From the NCBI GenBank assembly GCA_032251145.1, contig JAVVER010000003.1, forward strand, positions 6,210 through 70,209: 64,000 bases of DNA, read 5' to 3'. Below, piece by piece: positions 7,367 through 16,240 of the stretch (position 1 is its first letter; each line of letters begins with the position of its first letter). The position numbers and the translations under genes are program-made. The notes under the pieces were generated by a model. It saw only the letters and a program-made list of their open reading frames with translations. It searched no databases and had not been told where the DNA came from. Origin of the DNA: BRH-c54 sp032251145. Its GTDB lineage: Bacteria > Bacteroidota > Bacteroidia > Flavobacteriales_E > Vicingaceae.

Positions 7367-9853
7367 ATGACAAAAAATTTAGTTATTGTTGAGTCTCCTG
7401 CTAAAGCAAAAACCATAGAAAAATTTTTGGGAAAAGATTTTACTGTAAAGTCTAGTTTTGGACACATCAGAGACTTGCCGGGAAAAAATATATCTATAGA
7501 TATTGAAAATAATTTTAAACCAGATTATGTAATTCCTTCGGATAAGAAAAAAATAGTTGCAGAATTAAAAAAATTAGCAAAAGCGGCAGATGTTGTTTGG
7601 TTAGCTTCCGATGAGGACCGTGAGGGAGAAGCCATTTCTTGGCATTTGTTAGAAGCCTTAGGCTTAGATGAAAAAAAGACCAAACGTATTGTTTTTCATG
7701 AAATTACTAAAACGGCAATTACTAAAGCCATAGAAAATCCTAGAAAAATAAATACTCATTTAGTAGATGCTCAACAAGCAAGAAGAGTGTTGGATAGATT
7801 AGTAGGTTATGAATTATCTCCTGTATTGTGGAAAAAAGTTAGGCCATCATTATCTGCTGGTAGAGTACAATCTGTAGCGGTAAGATTAATTGTTGAAAGA
7901 GAAAGAGAAATAGACAACTTTACCTATGAATCTGCTTTTAGAGTAATCGCTTTATTTGAAACCAATGATAAAGCAACAATAAAAGCTGAACTTCCGCACA
8001 GATTTAAAACACAAAAAGAAGCAGAGAAATTTTTAGAAATTTGTAATAATGCCGTCTTTACAGTTGAAGATTTAGAAACAAAACCTTCAAAAAGATCTCC
8101 AGCAGCACCTTTTACAACATCAACATTACAACAAGAAGCTAGTAGAAAATTAGGTTTTTCAGTAGCTCAAACCATGTCGGTAGCTCAAAAATTATACGAA
8201 TCTGGAAACATAACCTATATGAGAACCGATTCTGTAAATTTATCAAATGATGCAATTGGAGCGGCAAAGAAAGAAATCACAACCAGTTATGGAGAGGAGT
8301 TTTCTCAAGTTAGAAAATTTAGCACCAAATCTAAAGGAGCTCAAGAAGCTCATGAGGCTATCCGACCAACTTATATGAATAAGCACTCGGTTTCTGGAGA
8401 TGCTGCTCAAGCAAGGTTGTATGATTTAATTTGGAAAAGAACCATTGCCTCTCAAATGAGCGATGCCAAACTTGAAAAAACGACCATTACTATAGGTATA
8501 AATACTTCAAAAGAAAAATTTGTAGCTAAAGGCGAAGTATTATTGTTCGAAGGTTTCTTAAAAGTTTATTTAGAATCTAGTGATGATGACCATCAGGAAG
8601 ATGATAAAGAAGGCATTTTACCACAAGTAAAGAAAGGAGAAGAGTTAAACCTAAACGAACTTACTGCTACAGAAAAATATAACAATCACCCGCCAAGATA
8701 TACCGAGGCTAGTTTGGTTAAAAAATTAGAAGAATTGGGTATCGGACGACCTTCTACTTATGCTCCAACCATTTCAACCATACAAAAAAGAGGATATATT
8801 GTTAGAGAAGATAGAGATGGTAGTCAGAGAAATTATGTATTGTTGACACTTAAATCAGGGAAAATTTCTGAAAAACAACTTAAAGAAAATTTTGGTTTTG
8901 AGAAGAAAAAAATGTTTCCAACAGATATAGGTATTGTTGTTACAGATTTCTTGGTTGAAAATTTCGGAAAAGTGTTAGACTATAATTTTACTGCAAGAGT
9001 TGAAGAACAGTTTGATGAAATTGCTGAAGGATTGAAAGAATGGAGCAAGATGATTGCAGAATTTTACAAACCTTTTCACGATCAAATTACAGATACGCTT
9101 GAAAATGCCGAAAGAGCTAGTGGTGAAAGATTGTTAGGCACTGATCCAAAGACTAAAAAACCAGTTATTGCTCGTATTGGCAGATTCGGACCAATGATTC
9201 AGATAGGAAGCACAGAGGATGAAGAAAAACCTCAGTTTGCAAGTTTGCTTCCAGAACAAAATATTTCTAGCATAACCTTAGAACAGGCATTGACATTATT
9301 TCAGTTTCCAAAAACGTTAGGAAATCATGAAGGTAAAGAAGTGGTCGTGTCTCAAGGTAAGTTTGGTCCATATATTAAATTTGATGAAAAGTTCATTTCA
9401 TTGCCTAAAGGTGAAGAAATTACTGCTGTTAACCTAAATAGAGCCATTGAATTAATTAAGGAAAAACAACAGGCAGATGCTCCTATTGCGGAATATCAGG
9501 GAAAACCAGTTCAAAAAGGAGTAGGAAGGTTTGGACCGTTTATTAAATGGGACAACATGTTTATCAATGTAAATAAGAAATATAATTTTGATAACTTGTC
9601 TCAAAGTGATATCAAAGAATTAATTGAGAATAAACTGCAAAAAGAAAAAGATAAATTTATTCACAATTGGGAGGATAAAGGCATTTCAGTTCAGAAAGCA
9701 CGTTGGGGAAGATTTAATATTGTGAAAGGAAAAACAAAAATTGAATTGCCAAAAGATACCAATGTAGAAAAAATGACCTTGGAAGATGTTGAAAAAATAA
9801 TTGAAAAACAAAAGCCAGCAAAAAAGGCTAAGAAGACCAAAAAGAAAAAATAG
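7367..9853 (+). CDS. topA: DNA topoisomerase I
   Basis: Type IA topoisomerase relaxing negative supercoils. The TOPRIM domain opens the protein (VIVESPAKAKTIEKFL; SDEDREGEA carries the acidic metal residues). The catalytic tyrosine is Y284 in ITYMRTDSVNLS. GRPSTYAPTISTIQ closes the core. The C-terminus lacks the cysteine zinc fingers of the E. coli enzyme and instead carries repeated GRFGPMIQIG, GKFGPYIKF and GRFGPFIKW modules, ending in a lysine-rich tail (about ten K in the last fifteen residues). The 828-residue length is normal for Bacteroidota. The next gene starts 39 bases downstream. Confidence 0.97.
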   Translation: MTKNLVIVESPAKAKTIEKFLGKDFTVKSSFGHIRDLPGKNISIDIENNFKPDYVIPSDKKKIVAELKKLAKAADVVWLASDEDREGEAISWHLLEALGLDEKKTKRIVFHEITKTAITKAIENPRKINTHLVDAQQARRVLDRLVGYELSPVLWKKVRPSLSAGRVQSVAVRLIVEREREIDNFTYESAFRVIALFETNDKATIKAELPHRFKTQKEAEKFLEICNNAVFTVEDLETKPSKRSPAAPFTTSTLQQEASRKLGFSVAQTMSVAQKLYESGNITYMRTDSVNLSNDAIGAAKKEITTSYGEEFSQVRKFSTKSKGAQEAHEAIRPTYMNKHSVSGDAAQARLYDLIWKRTIASQMSDAKLEKTTITIGINTSKEKFVAKGEVLLFEGFLKVYLESSDDDHQEDDKEGILPQVKKGEELNLNELTATEKYNNHPPRYTEASLVKKLEELGIGRPSTYAPTISTIQKRGYIVREDRDGSQRNYVLLTLKSGKISEKQLKENFGFEKKKMFPTDIGIVVTDFLVENFGKVLDYNFTARVEEQFDEIAEGLKEWSKMIAEFYKPFHDQITDTLENAERASGERLLGTDPKTKKPVIARIGRFGPMIQIGSTEDEEKPQFASLLPEQNISSITLEQALTLFQFPKTLGNHEGKEVVVSQGKFGPYIKFDEKFISLPKGEEITAVNLNRAIELIKEKQQADAPIAEYQGKPVQKGVGRFGPFIKWDNMFINVNKKYNFDNLSQSDIKELIENKLQKEKDKFIHNWEDKGISVQKARWGRFNIVKGKTKIELPKDTNVEKMTLEDVEKIIEKQKPAKKAKKTKKKK

Positions 9854-9892
9854 AGTTTTTACATATAAAGTATAATCAACACAAAGCATTAC

Positions 9893-11059
9893 ATGGATTT
9901 CTTTGATTATTTTCAACCAATCGACTTGACTAAAGAAGTTTTTAACTTCGATTATAAGGATTATCACTTTGCCAATAACCTACTTTATTATAGTGAAGAG
10001 AACCAAGATTTATCTGATGTTGCTATAGCAATTATTGGAATAGAAGAAGAAAGAAATTCATCTAATAATGAAGGTTGTGGCAAAGCTCCTGACTTTGTAA
10101 GAAAATTTTTATACCGACTTTCATTTAATGGAAAGAAAAAAATAGCAGATTTCGGAAATCTGAAAAATGGTGCCACAGTTGAAGATACTTATTTTGCACT
10201 AAGTAATATTCTTGAAGAGCTAATAAAAAAAAATATTTTACCTATTATTATAGGAGGCAGTCAGGATTTAACCTATGCTAATTTTTTAGCCTATAAAAAT
10301 TTAGAACAATCTGTTAATCTAGTTGCTGTAGATGCTAAGTTAAATCTAGATGATGCTAATCATGCTATTAATGCCGATAACTATTTGGCTAAAATCATTC
10401 TTCATCAACCCAATTACTTGTTTAATTTTAGCAATATTGGTTATCAAAGTTACTTCGTATCTAATGAGGAAATTGATTTAATTTCAAAATTATATTTTGA
10501 TGCTTACCGTTTAGGAGAAATCCAAAACAATATGGAAGAAGTAGAGCCTATAGTTAGAAATGCGGATGTTGTAAGTTTTGATGTTTCCTCAATACGACAA
10601 GCAGAAGCTCCGGGAAATAAAAATGCATCTCCTAACGGTTTTTATGGAGAACAAGCCTGCCAAATTGCACGATATGCTGGGATTAGTGATAAACTCACCT
10701 CTATTGGTTTTTATGAATTTAATCCTGATATAGATTTTAATAACCAAACAGCTCATAGTGTTGCGCAAATGATTTGGTATTTTATAGATGGCGTAAACAA
10801 CAGAAAAAATGATTTTCCTATTGGTAGCCGAAAAGATTATACTAAATATGTAGTTTCGATGTTAGAAGGAGGAAATGATTTAATTTTTTACAAAAGCGAC
10901 AAAAGTGATCGTTGGTGGATAGATGTTCCATACCCTTCTCATGAAAAAATTAAAAAAGATAGACATTTATTAGTGCCATGTTCCTACAATGACTACCAAA
11001 TTGCTTGTAATAACGAGCTGCCCGATGTTTGGATAAGAACTTTTCAAAAGTTAATTTAA
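9893..11059 (+). CDS. Ureohydrolase-family protein with degenerate metal site
   Basis: The fold family includes arginase, agmatinase and formimidoylglutamase, which use two Mn ions held by six His/Asp ligands. The landmarks are recognisable but altered: GGxH is GGSQ (Q124), DAHxD is D147-A-K-L-N151, and DxD is D230-V-S232. By eye only two of six ligands remain, so normal ureohydrolase activity is unlikely. Databases tend to label such genes formimidoylglutamase. It lies between topA and the T9SS operon, a neighbourhood I recall as conserved in Flavobacteriia, so a structural or regulatory role tied to these genes is possible. There is no signal peptide, so it is probably cytoplasmic. Confidence 0.8.
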   Translation: MDFFDYFQPIDLTKEVFNFDYKDYHFANNLLYYSEENQDLSDVAIAIIGIEEERNSSNNEGCGKAPDFVRKFLYRLSFNGKKKIADFGNLKNGATVEDTYFALSNILEELIKKNILPIIIGGSQDLTYANFLAYKNLEQSVNLVAVDAKLNLDDANHAINADNYLAKIILHQPNYLFNFSNIGYQSYFVSNEEIDLISKLYFDAYRLGEIQNNMEEVEPIVRNADVVSFDVSSIRQAEAPGNKNASPNGFYGEQACQIARYAGISDKLTSIGFYEFNPDIDFNNQTAHSVAQMIWYFIDGVNNRKNDFPIGSRKDYTKYVVSMLEGGNDLIFYKSDKSDRWWIDVPYPSHEKIKKDRHLLVPCSYNDYQIACNNELPDVWIRTFQKLI

Positions 11060-11134
11060 CTAATTAATCAAGCAGTTAACATGTTTTTAATAAGTTTTCA
11101 ACAAGAAATTAACAAAATAAAGTTGAAAAAGTTT

Positions 11135-11164
11135 TTGCATGTAAATTATTTTTATTTATCTTAG
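11135..11164 (+). promoter_or_regulatory. Promoter of the T9SS operon
   Basis: TTG (11135-11137), 19 bases, then TATCTTAG (11157-11164), 7 of 8 to TAnnTTTG. Transcription would start about 45-50 bases before the porP/sprF ATG. Confidence 0.65.
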
Positions 11165-11218
11165 CCGACTAATTCAGGAAAATTATATTTAAAATTGTAA
11201 AAAAATAACCTAAATACT

Positions 11219-12178
11219 ATGAAAAAAATATTACTTTCTGCATCTTTTTTGTTCTTAGGAACGATTACTTTAGTGGCTCAGCAAGATGCTCAGTTTACAC
11301 AAAATATGTTTAACAAACTAAGTGTAAATCCTGGATCTGCAGGTCATAATGGTGGTATTTGTGGTACCTTATTTACCCGCCAGCAATGGACTGGTTTTGA
11401 GGGCAACCCACAAACACACATGTTAAGTGCAGATGCGCGTTTTAGTAAACATGGTGTTGGTCTTACTGTTTTTCAAGATCAATTAGGTATAGAAAAATCT
11501 TTAGTTGCTAAATTAGCTTATGCGTATCATTTAAATTTAGGGCCAGGTGAGTTAGGTATAGGTATTGAGGCGGGTATGTTAAGTAAATCTTTCAAAGATA
11601 ATTTCATAGCTATTGACGACCCTTCATTAGACCCTTCAATTCCTAATTCAGGAACTTCAGCTGCTACTTTTGATTTAGGAGCAGGACTTTATTACTCTAT
11701 CGCTAACAAAATGTATGTTGGTATTTCTACTCTTCATATTCCACAAACTTCTATAGAAGATGTTGCTGATCAAGGGGGTGTTGGTGCATTAAATTTTGAA
11801 CAATCAAGACATTATTATATAATGGCTGGTTACGATTGGGATATTAATAATGATAAAAAATGGATTTTAAAGCCATCTGTATTAGCTAAAACTGATGCTG
11901 CTTCTACCCAATTAGATGTAAATGCTTTAATTGAATACAATATGAAGGTATGGGGAGGCGTTACTTATAGAGTTGAAGATGCTATTGGTTTACTTGTTGG
12001 AGCTAATATTGGTGAGTTTATTAATTTTCCAGGATTAAAAGTGGGTGTAGCTTATGATTTAACAACATCTTCTTTAGCAGACCATAGCAATGGTAGTTTT
12101 GAAATTATGATGAGATATTGCACAAGTATATATAAACAACCAAAAAGAGAAGTTTATAGGTCTGTAAGATTTTTATAA
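11219..12178 (+). CDS. PorP/SprF family outer-membrane protein of the type IX system
   Basis: Signal peptide MKKILLSASFLFLGTITLVAQ, then QDAQFTQNMFNKLSVNPGSAG, the standard opening of this family. The rest is a beta-barrel-like pattern of alternating hydrophobic residues over 319 residues. PorP/SprF proteins act in the outer membrane with the T9SS and are needed for secretion or anchoring of specific cargo. First gene of the operon before gldK. I do not assign PorP versus SprF, since paralogues are usual in these genomes. Confidence 0.9.
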   Translation: MKKILLSASFLFLGTITLVAQQDAQFTQNMFNKLSVNPGSAGHNGGICGTLFTRQQWTGFEGNPQTHMLSADARFSKHGVGLTVFQDQLGIEKSLVAKLAYAYHLNLGPGELGIGIEAGMLSKSFKDNFIAIDDPSLDPSIPNSGTSAATFDLGAGLYYSIANKMYVGISTLHIPQTSIEDVADQGGVGALNFEQSRHYYIMAGYDWDINNDKKWILKPSVLAKTDAASTQLDVNALIEYNMKVWGGVTYRVEDAIGLLVGANIGEFINFPGLKVGVAYDLTTSSLADHSNGSFEIMMRYCTSIYKQPKREVYRSVRFL

Positions 12179-12300
12179 TTAATTGTAACATTTATTAGAA
12201 TAACCCGTTTAAGCCAACTCGTTTAAATTTTATTAAGATAAGAATTAAAATTTAAACGTGATAAAAAAGTTGACCAACAAAGTCAGCAATAAAAAAAGAA

Positions 12301-12310
12301 AGAAGGAGGT
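12301..12310 (+). promoter_or_regulatory. Strong Shine-Dalgarno before gldK
   Basis: AGAAGGAGGT, with GGAGG five bases before ATG 12315. The 12-base string AGAAGGAGGTAA recurs before gldN. Such sites are rare in this phylum. This site also decides the gldK start over a GTG at 12258. Confidence 0.85.
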
Positions 12311-12314
12311 AACA

Positions 12315-13643
12315 ATGAAAAAAATACTAATAATATTAGCATTAATCATTCTTTATTCATGTAATAAACAGAATGGAGAACTAATTGGTGTTCAAGGAAG
12401 ACAAGAATGGTATCAGCCAGATCCTTTCGGAATGCTTTTTATTCCAATGGGGAGTTATAATATGGGACCGTCCGATCAGGATGTTCCTTATGCGTTAACT
12501 GCACAAACAAGAACAGTTTCTGTACAGGCTTTTTATATCGATCAAACAGAGATATCAAACAACGAATATCGTCAGTTTGTCTATCATGTTAGAGATTCTA
12601 TTGCTCGAAAAATATTAGGAGAAGAAATTGATGAAGAGTATTACCTTACGTTAATGAACGAATGGGAAGAGGAATATGATGTGCCAATTATTAATTGGTA
12701 TGCCAAATTGAAATATGGAGATTATAAAGACCCAGCAATTAGAGAAGCACTTGAGCCGATGTATTATAGTATGGGAGAGAGATATATGGGAAGAAGACAG
12801 TTTGATACTAGAAAGTTTAATTATACGTATTATTGGATAGATTATAGAAGAGCTTCCAAAAGATCTAGTAGAGATGCTTTAAATGGTCCAGAAGGAGCTA
12901 AGCATGCTTTTTCTATGGACAGGTCTCAGTTTATCATGAGAGATGTAATAAATGTTTATCCTGATACTCTAGCATGGATTCATGATTTTACTTATTCATT
13001 TAATGAACCAATGACTCAAAACTATTTTTGGCACCCAGCTTATGATGATTATCCAGTTGTGGGTGTTTCTTGGAAACAAGCTACTGCATTTAGTATTTGG
13101 AGAACTCGTTTGTTACATGCCTATTTAGTAGAAATAGGATCTTCTTTAGTTAACGATTTTCGTTTACCAACAGAATCGGAGTGGGAGTACGCTGCTCGTG
13201 GAGGTTTAGACTTAAGTCCATATCCTTGGGGTGGACCTTATATTAGAAATGCTAGAGGATGTTTCTTAGGTAACTTTAAACCAATGAGAGGTAACTATAT
13301 TGATGATGGTGGTTTCCATACGGTTAAAATTAACTCTTATAACCCTAATGATTATGGGTTATATTGTATGGCAGGAAATGTTGCAGAGTGGACAAGTAAT
13401 GCTTTTGATGAGTCTGCTTACAATTTTGCTCATGATTTAAATCCTGATTATATGTACGATGCTAAAGATGAAGAGCCTGAAGTATTGAAAAGAAAAGTAA
13501 TTAGAGGTGGGTCATGGAAAGATATAGGGTATTACCTACAAACAGGAACAAGAACGTATGAGTATCAAGATACAGCTAAGTCATATATCGGATTTAGATG
13601 TGTGATGACCTACTTAGGAAGAGCAAAAGATGACAATTTGTAA
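12315..13643 (+). CDS. gldK: T9SS/gliding lipoprotein GldK
   Basis: GldK (PorK) is an outer-membrane lipoprotein that forms a periplasmic ring with GldN. The lipoprotein signal MKKILIILALIILYSCNK has its acylated cysteine in LYSC. The mature part is a formylglycine-generating-enzyme/sulfatase-modifying-like domain: IPMGSYNMGPSDQDV, FYIDQTEISNNEYRQFV, RLPTESEWEYAARGG, CMAGNVAEWTSN and VIRGGSWKD. Length 442 residues from ATG 12315, chosen because of the strong ribosome-binding site and because the upstream stretch is lysine-rich and would mask the lipoprotein signal. Second gene of the operon. Confidence 0.95.
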   Translation: MKKILIILALIILYSCNKQNGELIGVQGRQEWYQPDPFGMLFIPMGSYNMGPSDQDVPYALTAQTRTVSVQAFYIDQTEISNNEYRQFVYHVRDSIARKILGEEIDEEYYLTLMNEWEEEYDVPIINWYAKLKYGDYKDPAIREALEPMYYSMGERYMGRRQFDTRKFNYTYYWIDYRRASKRSSRDALNGPEGAKHAFSMDRSQFIMRDVINVYPDTLAWIHDFTYSFNEPMTQNYFWHPAYDDYPVVGVSWKQATAFSIWRTRLLHAYLVEIGSSLVNDFRLPTESEWEYAARGGLDLSPYPWGGPYIRNARGCFLGNFKPMRGNYIDDGGFHTVKINSYNPNDYGLYCMAGNVAEWTSNAFDESAYNFAHDLNPDYMYDAKDEEPEVLKRKVIRGGSWKDIGYYLQTGTRTYEYQDTAKSYIGFRCVMTYLGRAKDDNL

Positions 13644-13700
13644 AATTTTATAAACGTAAAACCTATCTAAATTATATATTAACTTTTAAAAATTAAAATT

Positions 13701-14495
13701 ATGGGATTTATTGAATTTTTATTTGAAACCAAAAAAGGTAAAACCATCATGGGGATTCTCTATGGTGCTGGAGCTGCAGTAGTAATTGTTGGAGCGATGT
13801 TTAAAATTATGCACTGGCCTGGAGCTGGTCCAATGCTTGTTGTAGGATTAAGTACGGAAGCCTTAATATTCCTAGTATCTGCTTTTGAGCCTCAACATTT
13901 GCCACTAGATTGGACGTTGGCTTACCCAGAATTAGCAGGGATGGATGATGAAGACGGACACGGGCATGGCAAGAAAGGTAGTGCTGTTGAGCAATTAGAC
14001 AACATGTTAGAAGAAGCAAAAATTGATCCTGAATTAATTGAAAGCTTAGGTCAAGGATTAAGAAGTTTAAGCACAAATGCTAATAAATTATCTGAAATCT
14101 CTGACGCATCTGTAGCTACCAACGAATATGCAGATAGTTTAAAAAATGCATCTGTTAAAGTAACTGCTTTAGCAGGAACTTATGAAGAGGCTTCTCAAGC
14201 ATTAACAGGACTTTCAAGTGCTGCTGAATCTGGTGCATCAACAGGAGATAATCTTAAGAAAATGGCATCTACATTAGAATCTTTAAATGCTTCTTACGAG
14301 TCTCAATTACAAGGTTCTCAACAACAGGCAGAAACAATGCAAGCTATGTACTCTGGTATTACAGCATTGATGACTAACTTATCAGATTCTGTTGAAGATA
14401 CTAAACGTTATAAAGACAATATTGCTGAGTTATCTACTAACTTAGCTGCTCTTAATAATGTTTATGGTAACATGCTTACTGCAATGAAATCGTAA
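13701..14495 (+). CDS. gldL: T9SS/gliding motor protein GldL
   Basis: GldL is an inner-membrane protein that with GldM forms the proton-driven motor powering type IX secretion and gliding. Two membrane helices lie in the first 65 residues (GKTIMGILYGAGAAVVIVGA; PMLVVGLSTEALIFLVSA), separated by MFKIMHWPGAGP; this loop and the acidic residue in the second helix (STEALIF) are family hallmarks. The C-terminal two thirds is a helical cytoplasmic region rich in S, A and L, with coiled-coil character. A His-rich HGHGKK follows the helices. Length 264 residues. Confidence 0.95.
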   Translation: MGFIEFLFETKKGKTIMGILYGAGAAVVIVGAMFKIMHWPGAGPMLVVGLSTEALIFLVSAFEPQHLPLDWTLAYPELAGMDDEDGHGHGKKGSAVEQLDNMLEEAKIDPELIESLGQGLRSLSTNANKLSEISDASVATNEYADSLKNASVKVTALAGTYEEASQALTGLSSAAESGASTGDNLKKMASTLESLNASYESQLQGSQQQAETMQAMYSGITALMTNLSDSVEDTKRYKDNIAELSTNLAALNNVYGNMLTAMKS

Positions 14496-14537
14496 CTAAT
14501 TATTTTTTTGTTTAACTTAATTTAAAATTATAAAATT

Positions 14538-16205
14538 ATGAGTGGAGGAGATTTACCACCAAGGCAGAAGATGATTGGTATGATGTACCTTGTATTAACT
14601 GCTTTGTTAGCGATGAACGTATCAAAGGATATTTTAGATGCATTTATAGTTGTAAACAGCGGTATTGAGAATTCAACCGAATCGTTTGCCGATAAAACAA
14701 GTTCTTATTATGCTAAATTTGCAAGTGCTGCACAAGAAGACCCTAAGTCAGTGCCTTTTAGAGATAACGCTAATAAAGTAAAACAATGGTCAGATGATTT
14801 ATACAACCATATTGCCGAATTGAAAAAACAGCTTATTAAACAAACTGACAAACTAGATGACAATGCTCATGATAGTTTGTTTCACATAAAAAATGTACAA
14901 AGTAAAGATAACTATGACACACCTACTTTAGTGATGGGATTAGCCGAACCGTCTTTACCTAAAGATGGAGAATGGTCTGCTTTAGATTTGAAAAATAGAT
15001 TCAATAAATTTAGCAGTGATATAGCTGGAATTTTTAAAGGAAATAAAGAAGCAGAAGAAGCTATGAATCAAGTTTTAGCTGTTTTAGAAACACCCGATCC
15101 ACCAAAAGGTTCTGGAGACGATAAAAATTGGGAGTCTGCAAATTTCTACCACGTTCCTTTAGCTGCTGTAATTACTATTTTATCTAAAATGCAATCGGAT
15201 GTTAGAAGTGTTGAAGCCGAAGCAGTTGCATTACTTTATCAAAATATAGATGCCGAAGGAGTAACCTTTACTAAAGTAGATGGTTTTGCTTTCGCCAAAA
15301 AAGCCTATGTAATGGATGGAGATTCATTTGCTGCTCAAATATTTACAGCAGCCTATGATGACCAACAAGATCCTGAAATTTTTATTGGTAAATATGATAG
15401 TGCGTTAGTTGCTAATAATGAAACTGACGAAACTAAAATTATGAAAGGATCAAAAGGAGAAACTTGGGAAGATTTTAAAAAGGGTGGATGGTTTCAATTA
15501 AAAGATGTGCAAGCAGGAAAAGGGTATTTAAAAATAAAAGAAGGAATTGGTGTGCATGAATGGAAAGGAATTATTAAGGTTAAAACTAAAAAAGGACCAA
15601 AAATTTATCCATTTGAACATTCTTTTGAAGTAGGAAAACCATCAACAACTGTAGCAGCTGAAAAAATGAATGTATTTTACATTGGTGTTGATAACCCAGT
15701 TTCTGTTTCCGCTCCAATGCCTAATTTTACAGCTTCTGCTCCTGGTTTGAGTAAAACAGCAAAAGGTTATGTTATGCGTCCTTCAGCTGGTGCTAAAACA
15801 GTTACTATTGTTGTTACAGGTACGGATGACAACGGAAACAAAGTAAATTTAGGAAAATCTGAATTTAGAGTCAAAAGAATACCTGATCCAGTTTCTTCGA
15901 TTATGGGGAAATCAGGTTCTACTTCTATTAAAAAAGCTGAATTTGCTGCTGCATCTACTGTACAAGCCAAAATGGATAATTTCGATTTTGAAGTTAGGGT
16001 AAACGTGTCTTCATTTGTTTTTTCAACAACAGATGGCGGTTTAATTCAAGAAGTAAAAGTAAATGGAAATAGTTTGAACGCAGCTTGTAAAGCAATGATT
16101 CAAAAAGCTAAAAGAAATCAGAAATTCTTTATAGAAAAAGTTCAAGTAAAAATGCCTGATGGAACAACAAGACAATTAGCCCCTATCATTTTACAAGTGA
16201 TATAA
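14538..16205 (+). CDS. gldM: T9SS/gliding motor protein GldM
   Basis: GldM is anchored in the inner membrane by one N-terminal helix and spans the periplasm to contact the GldK/GldN ring, passing on motor motion. The start MSGGDLPPRQKMIGMMYLV runs into the single membrane helix at about residues 11-31 (LVLTALLAMNVSKDILDAF), as in all GldM proteins. The 555-residue length and the beta-rich C-terminal part (DNPVSVSAPMPN and onward) fit the multi-domain periplasmic arm. Gaps to gldL and gldN are short (42 and 35 bases). Confidence 0.96.
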   Translation: MSGGDLPPRQKMIGMMYLVLTALLAMNVSKDILDAFIVVNSGIENSTESFADKTSSYYAKFASAAQEDPKSVPFRDNANKVKQWSDDLYNHIAELKKQLIKQTDKLDDNAHDSLFHIKNVQSKDNYDTPTLVMGLAEPSLPKDGEWSALDLKNRFNKFSSDIAGIFKGNKEAEEAMNQVLAVLETPDPPKGSGDDKNWESANFYHVPLAAVITILSKMQSDVRSVEAEAVALLYQNIDAEGVTFTKVDGFAFAKKAYVMDGDSFAAQIFTAAYDDQQDPEIFIGKYDSALVANNETDETKIMKGSKGETWEDFKKGGWFQLKDVQAGKGYLKIKEGIGVHEWKGIIKVKTKKGPKIYPFEHSFEVGKPSTTVAAEKMNVFYIGVDNPVSVSAPMPNFTASAPGLSKTAKGYVMRPSAGAKTVTIVVTGTDDNGNKVNLGKSEFRVKRIPDPVSSIMGKSGSTSIKKAEFAAASTVQAKMDNFDFEVRVNVSSFVFSTTDGGLIQEVKVNGNSLNAACKAMIQKAKRNQKFFIEKVQVKMPDGTTRQLAPIILQVI

Positions 16206-16225
16206 TATACAATTAAACTAATTTT

Positions 16226-16238
16226 AAGAAGGAGGTAA
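16226..16238 (+). promoter_or_regulatory. Strong Shine-Dalgarno before gldN
   Basis: AAGAAGGAGGTAA, with GGAGG (16231-16235) five bases before ATG 16241. It shares twelve identical bases and identical spacing with the site before gldK, and points to an in-frame start 31 codons before the apparent signal peptide. Confidence 0.85.
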
Positions 16239-16240
16239 AT

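Noticed and set aside
9686..9967. Minus-strand 93-residue ORF across the topA end
   Set aside because: Phenylalanine-rich shadow of the lysine-rich topA tail.
12258..12314. GTG start 19 codons upstream of gldK
   Set aside because: It would put a lysine-rich stretch before the lipoprotein signal; the strong ribosome-binding site favours 12315.
13807..14076. Minus-strand 89-residue ORF within gldL
   Set aside because: Antisense shadow of a well-conserved gene; no start context or family resemblance.
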